Assembly: GCF_000829035.1 (NCBI RefSeq)
Contig: NZ_AP012543.1
Coordinates: 1 to 10,775 of the forward strand
Direction: 5' to 3'
DNA length: 10,775 nucleotides
DNA from: Lacticaseibacillus paracasei subsp. paracasei
Lineage (GTDB): Bacteria; Bacillota; Bacilli; Lactobacillales; Lactobacillaceae
Positions within the stretch are counted from its first letter, which is position 1; the number at the start of each line of letters is the position of its first letter. The notes below the pieces were generated by a model, which saw only the letters and a list, made by a program, of their open reading frames with translations, had not been told where the DNA came from and ran no database searches. The translations under genes were made by a program, and so were the position numbers. Of the stretch, positions 5,949 to 10,775 are shown piece after piece.

Positions 5949-7034
5949 CTAATAATTTCTCAAGAATCCCGCAACTCCACTATTCATTCGTCGAAATCCC
6001 CACTGATACTCTTGTCCTTGCACGTTCGACCAAGCAAGAATGTTTATTCCGATAACCGAATTGTTGCCATCAAGTAATGGACCTCCCGACATGCCATGAT
6101 ACGAATTAATTTGTTGTGAAATATATATTCCTAGTGGGTCCTCTGAAAAGGGTGTGACAGTCCCACTTGATTGAACCATGACTCCTTGAAGTTCGTACCC
6201 TGATTGCGGATCGCCAGGGAATCCAATGGATCTTGCTGCCATCGTATCAGCAGGGTTCGTATTTAAATTAAGACCCGCAGGCATACTACCAGACTTCATA
6301 GAGACAATTGCAGCCCCGTAATCATTCGAAGTAGCTGTTGAATTATTAATCCATGCCTGTGGCACTATCAATCTATTCAATACTCCGTAACCGACCCCTT
6401 GATGATTTGCTTGACTATCACCAAAGTTAATAATTCCTCCAGAAATATAATGACCATCATATAACATGTGTGCTGCTGTCCCTATACGGTCTACTCCAAT
6501 GCTAAATCCAGTACCGCCAGAAGTTCCACTGCTCAGCTCTGTGCCATTTGAGTTAGAGATGATTTTTTTATACGAACTGTCAAGGTATGGTGAGTTAATG
6601 ACCATGACACCATTTGCCATCGAAAACCACGTGCTCAAAACCCCAACGGAACTGTACGGCGCCGAATTGGGGTTTGACACAGGTGATACCGTCCTCACAG
6701 ATAGATGATTAGACGATTTATTCAGTTTCGCAAGATATTCGGACGTAATTCCTTGAACTTTCTTTCCTTCTTTTAAATCCTGATATTGATCAGGTGTATA
6801 AGCTTTGACACTCCCTTTAAAATCGGGATAAGAATACTGATATTGTCGAATGATTTCATTCAAAAACTGTTGTGTTGTCGTCTGGTTAGTCAAAACAATA
6901 TCATTCTTTGGTAAAACATGGCTATTCGCTGCCAAAGGATTTGCCATACTATCAGCACTTACACTTACCGTTTGAACTTGAATTATCGCTAAGGCTGCAG
7001 CTATCATAGTGATATATGCCCATACTTTTCGCAA
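5949..7034 (-). CDS. Secreted trypsin-like (V8/glutamyl endopeptidase type) serine protease
   Basis: 361 residues. A Sec signal peptide (MRKVWAYITMIAAALAIIQV..., cleavage likely after VSVSA, residue 27) is followed by a propeptide-like segment (about 28-125) and a chymotrypsin-fold domain (about 130-361). The catalytic triad is visible: H189 in GTAAHM, D238 in SNDYGAA and S316 in HGMSGGPLL. The spacing and the GMSGGP motif fit family S1B, which includes glutamyl endopeptidases of Staphylococcus and Bacillus. No wall anchor is seen, so the enzyme should be released. The start is a TTG at 7034, preceded by AAGGGGGAA; the next ATG (residue 10) would lose the basic head of the signal peptide. Only 51 nt separate it from the divergent membrane-protein gene. 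The natural substrate is unknown; processing of the plasmid's other exported proteins is one possibility. Confidence 0.92.
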   Translation of the reverse strand: MRKVWAYITMIAAALAIIQVQTVSVSADSMANPLAANSHVLPKNDIVLTNQTTTQQFLNEIIRQYQYSYPDFKGSVKAYTPDQYQDLKEGKKVQGITSEYLAKLNKSSNHLSVRTVSPVSNPNSAPYSSVGVLSTWFSMANGVMVINSPYLDSSYKKIISNSNGTELSSGTSGGTGFSIGVDRIGTAAHMLYDGHYISGGIINFGDSQANHQGVGYGVLNRLIVPQAWINNSTATSNDYGAAIVSMKSGSMPAGLNLNTNPADTMAARSIGFPGDPQSGYELQGVMVQSSGTVTPFSEDPLGIYISQQINSYHGMSGGPLLDGNNSVIGINILAWSNVQGQEYQWGFRRMNSGVAGFLRNY

Positions 7035-7085
7035 TTTAATTCCCCCTTTTTCTTAAAAAAAAACCGCATTCACGGAGGCTTGTCA

Positions 7086-7844
7086 ATGCTTTTAAAAAAC
7101 AAACGTTACTTTTGGCTCATCTTGGCTGTCAGCATAATTGGAGTAATTGTTCTTGCGGTGTTATGGCGCATGAACCCTGAAGGAACGGCCTCAAATAAGT
7201 TTGAACGTCCCACCATTACTATTAAAAAAGTCAAACTTATTAAGCACAGTAACAGTATTGCTGTCACATTTGCTACCTCTCCAAAAAGCAAATATACGAT
7301 AAGTGATCTTAAAGAGAATCAACTTTCTTCTGGCATTTCGAATAAAAGAGAAAATACCGTTTCGGAATTAAAGCCCTCCTCCTCTAAGCTTGCAATACGG
7401 GTTAAGCATAACAATAATATACAAACCAAAGTGGTTTCTGTTCCCATTGGTTATCATATTATAAAAAGTGCCATTTCAAGAAAGCCAATTCCTATGGGAG
7501 AAGAGTTTAAGTACAATGGAAAGTCGCATGTTTTATTTAGCATGACCATTACCCCTAAAAAACAAAACAAGAACAGTATAAAAAACACCACTGCTTTTAA
7601 CATAACGGTTAAAAATGATCACTACCTTGTCCCTGTCGTATTAGATACCAAATACCTTACTGTTTCTGATTCAGAAGGTAACTCATTAAAAGTAAAGCCA
7701 TTCTCAAAAATTTCTATTCCAGCAAAAAAGAAAAAGACCATTGCAATAACTATTGAGGGCGTTCCCGCAAGCTCTGCCAATGGTCTAGTTATAACGTATA
7801 ATACTGTCGATTTAGACTTACCAATCTCCTTTATAAATTCCTGA
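7086..7844 (+). CDS. Membrane-anchored extracellular protein of unknown function
   Basis: 252 residues from the ATG at 7086, which has GGAGG at 7074-7078 and a 7-nt spacer; a TTG two codons earlier (7080) lies too close to that site. A basic head (MLLKNKR) precedes one transmembrane helix at about 9-28, with no signal-peptidase site, so the protein should stay anchored with its C-terminus outside. The remainder is very lysine-rich and beta-strand-like, with alternating hydrophobic runs (ITIKKVKLIKHSNSIAVTF, KKKKTIAITIEGV) that suggest one or two beta-sandwich domains like the DUF4352-type extracellular folds. No specific family is recognised. It is divergent from the secreted protease: a partner, inhibitor or self-protection factor is conceivable but unproven. 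A candidate promoter is TTGAAT-18-TATCAT (6978-7007), inside the protease gene. Confidence 0.82.
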   Translation: MLLKNKRYFWLILAVSIIGVIVLAVLWRMNPEGTASNKFERPTITIKKVKLIKHSNSIAVTFATSPKSKYTISDLKENQLSSGISNKRENTVSELKPSSSKLAIRVKHNNNIQTKVVSVPIGYHIIKSAISRKPIPMGEEFKYNGKSHVLFSMTITPKKQNKNSIKNTTAFNITVKNDHYLVPVVLDTKYLTVSDSEGNSLKVKPFSKISIPAKKKKTIAITIEGVPASSANGLVITYNTVDLDLPISFINS

Positions 7845-8023
7845 AATTACACTAACTGTCCCCCACCTTGACAGTCAGTACACTCAAACTGTCTCTTATG
7901 CTTACAAACACGTAATTTAGGCGGTTTTTAAGCAAAAGTCGTTAGTTTTCATAAATGTTATCTTATACTCTAATGAGATCTAGCTTGTGATAATAAGGCT
8001 GTTTTTCTTTGACAGCCTTATTA
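7845..8023. terminator. Convergent intergenic region with a 12-bp hairpin at 7991-8023
   Basis: Between the plus-strand membrane gene and the minus-strand SUKH gene. TAATAAGGCTGT (7991-8002) pairs perfectly with 8012-8023. Neither side has a strong T-run beyond TTATTA, so it is a weak candidate bidirectional terminator. A second small inverted repeat, ACTGTC/GACAGT, lies near 7856-7877. No gene is seen. Confidence 0.45.
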
Positions 8024-8081
8024 AGCACACTAATCAATGTCAATTCGAAGTTTTTGGTTTCCTACTTGGCCAACTTTGTTA

Positions 8082-8585
8082 TCAGAAATTCCAAAACTCA
8101 TTGCCTCCCGCCACCATATATTTATCGAGCCATTTTGAAAATGAAAAATCGAAATATCGGTCTGCTTCTATTCCGGGATGAGTTAGATATGATTTTCCTA
8201 ACCGATACTTCTCTATATCAATATACATATCTCCGACATCCCTTATATGGAGAATGGGTACTTTATTTACAAAACTTTTAGGCAGTGCCTCTTTTTCTTT
8301 AATCATTTTTCTAATTGAATAGACTTCACACGTATATCCCATAGGAATCCCTTCGATTGTTGTGTCAAATAAAAATAGTCCATTAGTAATCGAGAGAAAC
8401 TCAATGTAATCCTGTGGAAGGTTCCACCTTTTTATTTTTTCTATATCATCAGCGTGTGCAGGAGGTTCTATCTTAAAAGAAACATTTTGCACATCTCCAT
8501 CTAATTGGAATGTTGAGAGCGCTTTTTCCCCATTTTTCGTCACCTTTATTAAAGAATTAATTCTTCGCCGAATTAGAGATTCCAA
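8082..8585 (-). CDS. SUKH (SMI1/KNR4) family immunity protein
   Basis: 167 residues, cytoplasmic, no signal peptide. The family core starts near residue 40 (IEPPAHADDIEKIKRWNLPQDYI..): the LPxDYxxFLxxxNG signature is at 56-69, followed by the typical GDMYIDIEKYRLGKSYLTH stretch (118-136) and the C-terminal FSKWLDKYM (149-157). SUKH proteins are the largest group of immunity proteins for nuclease toxins in polymorphic toxin systems and bind the toxin in the producer's cytoplasm. The start is TTG at 8585. Its ribosome binding site (GAGGAGGA) begins within the TGA stop codon of the upstream HNH gene, leaving 12 nt between genes, so the two are very likely co-transcribed and translationally coupled. 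Protection of the producer against its own nuclease is the inferred role. Confidence 0.9.
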   Translation of the reverse strand: MESLIRRRINSLIKVTKNGEKALSTFQLDGDVQNVSFKIEPPAHADDIEKIKRWNLPQDYIEFLSITNGLFLFDTTIEGIPMGYTCEVYSIRKMIKEKEALPKSFVNKVPILHIRDVGDMYIDIEKYRLGKSYLTHPGIEADRYFDFSFSKWLDKYMVAGGNEFWNF

Positions 8586-8597
8586 ATGAGTTCCTCC

Positions 8598-9500
8598 TCA
8601 ATAGTTGTTAAACCACGCGGTGATCAACCGATGATTTGGTGTTAACACCGGCATCAAATTATTAAAGTCATTTGTTCCGCCATAAACTCTCGGGCGAATA
8701 TGATGCACTTCTCGAGAACTCCAAAAATCTGCAGATTGATTGCCATATGTTTCACTGAACGTTTTAATATAAATATATCTATCTTTTGATGACCAACTAG
8801 GAGATTTTGATAACTTAGTCCAGGTAGTATTAATAGGTGTTTCTGCATCTTTTTTAGACACGGGATCAACATATTCAGGGAAATTCTGTCCTATTTTATT
8901 TTGTAAATAGATGGCCGTTGGTGGGATTGGTTTTACATTAGCCGCTCCATTAACTCCTATAAATCCAACAGCGCCAGCAACGTTAAAAAATGTGGTTTTG
9001 GCTGGCAATTCTGTAAAACCAAGTAATCCTGTTTGCAAACCGCCTATTTTGCTAATGGGTGCCAGCGTATTGGCATTCACCGGACCTGCAAGGGTAGGCT
9101 CAGTATTAAATTCAATTTGCACATCAACTGCGGCTGGCGGGACACCCTCAATAGAATCAATCCAGAAATTGACTCTGAATTTTCCGGATATGTATTCTTC
9201 CGATAAGTGCCAGGTAATATTTGTAACAGGAACTTCTGCACGAGAACTTATGCCATTGCCATGACTATTATTCAGTACCACTTGTTTTCCAGAAGCGATA
9301 ATTGGTTGTCCATTTTCTGGATTACTTCTTGATAACTTGTCAGCATTGGTCAGTTGAGTATTGTTATCGCTAATACGGCTTTCAGTTGAAACAATTTGAT
9401 TTAAAGATTGTGTTGTGTCTGCGGATACAATTGTTGAATACCCAAGCAAATTGACTAGAAAGAGCCCGAATATTAGCCCAATAACTTTCCACTTTTTCAC
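8598..9500 (-). CDS. Secreted toxin with C-terminal HNH nuclease domain
   Basis: 300 residues from the GTG at 9500. A classical Sec signal peptide (MKKWKVIGLIFGLFLVNLLG.., cleavage likely after STIVSA, residue 27) precedes a polar linker (28-85) and a beta-rich domain of unknown kind (about 90-205). The C-terminus (about 205-300) is an HNH nuclease domain: EVHHIRPRVYGG at 264-275, then N281 and H290 in NLMPVLTPNH give the H-N-H metal-site pattern. The SUKH gene directly downstream identifies it as a toxin of the polymorphic-toxin kind; the target is probably DNA. A frame extending to TTG at 9587 exists, but two good promoters lie inside that extension, so the GTG is preferred; its ribosome binding site (GGAAAG) is weak. 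Unlike most such toxins it uses the Sec pathway, with no LXG or Rhs/WXG module. Confidence 0.88.
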   Translation of the reverse strand: MKKWKVIGLIFGLFLVNLLGYSTIVSADTTQSLNQIVSTESRISDNNTQLTNADKLSRSNPENGQPIIASGKQVVLNNSHGNGISSRAEVPVTNITWHLSEEYISGKFRVNFWIDSIEGVPPAAVDVQIEFNTEPTLAGPVNANTLAPISKIGGLQTGLLGFTELPAKTTFFNVAGAVGFIGVNGAANVKPIPPTAIYLQNKIGQNFPEYVDPVSKKDAETPINTTWTKLSKSPSWSSKDRYIYIKTFSETYGNQSADFWSSREVHHIRPRVYGGTNDFNNLMPVLTPNHRLITAWFNNY

Positions 9501-9558
9501 GCCTATTATCTTCTTTCCAAAGTTCTTCAGTGCCTGGCAATAACTGTATACATTGAGC

Positions 9559-9601
9559 AGTATAGTCGCTATTTTATAGCTGAACAACTCATAAAGCTCA
9601 A
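9559..9601 (-). promoter_or_regulatory. Two overlapping promoters for the HNH toxin-immunity operon
   Basis: Minus strand: TTGAGC (9601-9596), 17 nt, TATAAA (9578-9573); and TTGTTC (9587-9582), 17 nt, TATACT (9564-9559). Both have ideal spacing and would start transcription at about 9566 and 9552, giving a leader of about 50-65 nt before the GTG at 9500. Confidence 0.7.
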
Positions 9602-9839
9602 TTATTATTAGCCTATAAAACCACTGCCTAAGTGAATTGATCTAGAACGAAGCACGCCGAAGAAGTCGCTAAATGTGCTAAGAAAAATGTGCTTGAATAG
9701 CTCAAAAGTAATTAGCGTCTCCATTGAAAATCCGTTATTTTTAAGTGATCTAGTGTTAACTATGAATCCCAAATAAAAAGCAAAATCCGTAAATGCCAAA
9801 TTTTCCTTTTTGACGTTTTTCTACTGTCGCGAGATTTGC
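9602..9839. other. Non-coding spacer between the toxin promoter and the candidate oriT
   Basis: No gene with a ribosome binding site, no strong repeat and no terminator is seen. The open frames here show no recognisable protein. Confidence 0.5.
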
Positions 9840-9960
9840 AAGTGTACGTACACTTACGATGAATTGACAGAATCTCAGCTGCGCTGATCGTCAATTTTGT
9901 TTGGGGGCACGCCCCCAATCCCCCTGTTATTTTGAAGGGAGGTGAGTCCCCCTTCAAAAT
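9840..9960. other. Cluster of four inverted repeats, candidate origin of transfer
   Basis: In order: a perfect 16-bp palindrome AAGTGTAC/GTACACTT (9840-9855); a two-step hairpin with AATTGAC/GTCAATT outside (9862-9896) and TCAGC/GCTGA inside (9875-9887); TTGGGGG/CCCCCAA with loop CACG (9901-9918); and an 11-bp stem ATTTTGAAGGG (9929-9939 with 9950-9960). Dense inverted repeats without a gene are typical of oriT regions of small mobilisable plasmids. On the minus strand, CGTAAGTG resembles the TAAGTG core next to the nick site in MobQ-type oriTs; this resemblance is weak. No relaxase gene is present, so transfer would need one in trans. A single-strand origin or regulatory site is an alternative. 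Confidence 0.5.
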
Positions 9961-10077
9961 CAAAATTTAAACAGCATCTGCCGCCATCTTTTCGCTGACC
10001 TTCTCACGATGTTACACGTGGTGTTGACACCCACTTGCATTTAGAGTTTCATTCAAGTTGAACATTGTGTAATATAT

Positions 10078-10232
10078 GAGTTGCATTTGATAAACATATC
10101 AGTTGCTATTTGTGCAACTTTAAAGCTTCGGCTAATTCAACGTTCTGTTAATTTACAAGCATCTCGACAGTTTCTGTTAAAGCAACATCTACGCTTCAAT
10201 TCGAGCAACTCACTATACGTATGCCGAGTTGC
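10078..10232. repeat. Cluster of GAGTTGC/GCAACTC motifs in both orientations
   Basis: GAGTTGCA at 10078, AGTTGC at 10101, GCAACT at 10114, GCAACA at 10182, GCAACTC at 10205 and GAGTTGC at 10226. Two pairs form hairpins (10101-10119 and 10205-10232). Outliers lie at 10612 (GCAACTC) and 10675 (GCAACT). The stretch 9961-10311 has no supported gene; a 60-residue frame at 10081 lacks a ribosome binding site and family features. The array may bind a protein. Confidence 0.5.
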
Positions 10233-10311
10233 AGACAAGCTACTATATAGCTGTACGCGCTGAAACACCAAAAATCGTTCGTTTATGCCCAATAAGCGAA
10301 TAATCTTGCTC

Positions 10312-10449
10312 AGGTGTAGTAAAAAACTGTTTACGTGTAGTGAATGGCGCTAGCCCTTGTCGTAACTGGCATCATCCACGTGTAGTAAAACGCGTTTTAC
10401 TACACGTTCGTAATTTTTTCACGTGGAGTAAATGGCGTTTTACTACACC
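10312..10449. repeat. Array of six ACGTGTAGTAAAA-like boxes with a perfect 30-bp palindrome
   Basis: Boxes: GGTGTAGTAAAAAA (10313, plus), ACGTGTAGTGAA (10333, plus), ACGTGTAGTAAAACG (10378, plus), its inverted copy (10393-10407), ACGTGGAGTAAA (10421, plus) and an inverted GGTGTAGTAAAACGC (about 10435-10449). The third and fourth abut to make a perfect palindrome at 10378-10407, and the fifth and sixth make an imperfect one. Placed upstream of the RHH-like gene on the circle, the array resembles an operator or centromere (parS-like) region for that protein; this link is inference. Confidence 0.7.
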
Positions 10450-10453
10450 TTTT

Positions 10454-10600
10454 GACCCCAACGTGCTATCACGACAAACCAAACCGCACTGCGGTTTACC
10501 CCAATTTTGGGGTCAGTTTTGCCTTATGCTCTTTCATGATTTTAGGCGCGTTCCAAGCAGTCTCAAAAAGTGGTCGATCCAGGCGAGCCGATTTTTGAGA
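10454..10600 (+). other. Structured leader region upstream of the RHH-like gene
   Basis: Inverted repeats include TGACCCCA/TGGGGTCA (10454-10461 with 10508-10515), AAACCGCA/TGCGGTTT around one base (10481-10497), ACCCCAA/TTGGGGT (about 10498-10514) and TCTCAAAAA/TTTTTGAGA (10561-10569 with 10592-10600). The third competes with the first. The remaining 10601-10761 contains TTGACC twice (10660 and 10682) but no -10 box at good spacing, so the promoter of the RHH-like gene is not located. Confidence 0.4.
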
Positions 10601-10761
10601 AGGATTGGATAGCAACTCAATTTATTTTGATCTTTTGCTTGGAGAAAAACGTTCACGTTTTGACCAGGGCCGTCGCAACTGTTGACCAAAACTCGTCCGG
10701 TAACGTGACGCTATTTAAACGCCGCGTTGGTTTGCTAGACGACCATTCATCATCACCATTC

Positions 10762-10767
10762 AGGAGG
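10762..10767 (+). promoter_or_regulatory. Ribosome binding site of the small RHH-like gene, read across the window ends
   Basis: AGGAGG followed by TTTTTGAA reaches the end of the window. Joined to base 1, this gives an 8-nt spacer and an ATG. The fit decides the start of the 59-residue gene and is the main sign that the window is a circle. Confidence 0.8.
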
Positions 10768-10775
10768 TTTTTGAA

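Noticed and set aside
8911..9264. 117-residue plus-strand frame
   Set aside because: Antisense shadow inside the HNH toxin gene, with no ribosome binding site.
9501..9587. N-terminal extension of the HNH toxin from a TTG at 9587
   Set aside because: Two promoters lie inside it, there is no good ribosome binding site, and it would place the signal peptide 29 residues from the start.
9608..9963. Minus-strand frames of 63 and 67 residues over the spacer and the inverted-repeat cluster
   Set aside because: No ribosome binding sites, low-complexity composition and overlap with four hairpins; read as non-coding.
10081..10612. Plus-strand frames of 60 and 90 residues across the GTTGC cluster and the palindrome array
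   Set aside because: They translate repeat DNA; no ribosome binding site or recognisable domain.

Overview
The window reads as a complete circular theta-type plasmid of 10,775 bp from a lactic acid bacterium of the Lactobacillaceae. Lacticaseibacillus or a close relative is my guess, from the style of the Rep_3 initiator, the DUF536 protein and the Fst/Lpt-type toxin. The sequence starts exactly at an ATG, and its last bases carry the ribosome binding site AGGAGG with the 8-nt spacing that ATG needs. The linear ends therefore look like an arbitrary cut in a circle, just before a 59-codon gene.

Backbone. Bases 301-1623 hold an iteron origin (10-bp AT-rich tandem repeats, four and a half 22-bp iterons, an operator-like inverted repeat) and the Rep_3 initiator RepB. 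Directly behind it, at about 1635-1946, sits a compact type I toxin-antitoxin locus of the Fst/Lpt kind: a 29-residue membrane toxin on the minus strand and a short antisense RNA on the plus strand. The peptide is too small for ordinary gene callers. A DUF536 replication-associated protein follows (2172-2720, minus). Across the linear ends are a run of four inverted repeats that may be an oriT (9840-9960, no relaxase gene present), a cluster of GTTGC/GCAAC motifs, an array of six ACGTGTAGTAAAA-like boxes including a perfect 30-bp palindrome, a structured leader, and the small putative ribbon-helix-helix gene (1-180) with a strong terminator.

Cargo. Bases 2780-9601 carry genes for cell-envelope and secreted proteins. 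An operon (minus) encodes a 716-residue protein with four peptidoglycan-binding-like repeats, a DUF1906/Rv2525c-like glycoside-hydrolase-like domain and a C-terminal hydrophobic hairpin, but no signal peptide; a 167-residue four-helix membrane protein follows. Next comes a secreted trypsin/V8-like serine protease (minus), divergent from a membrane-anchored extracellular protein (plus). Last is a tightly coupled pair (minus): a Sec-secreted protein with a C-terminal HNH nuclease domain and a SUKH (SMI1/KNR4) protein, the arrangement of a polymorphic toxin with its immunity protein.

How it fits together. The backbone explains replication, addiction and possible mobilisation in trans. The cargo looks like an interbacterial competition set. 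The HNH/SUKH pair is the clearest part. The 716-residue protein with its membrane partner may be a second effector/immunity-like pair, and the protease may act on secreted or surface proteins; both of these roles are inference. Four cargo genes use TTG or GTG starts, whereas every backbone gene uses ATG.
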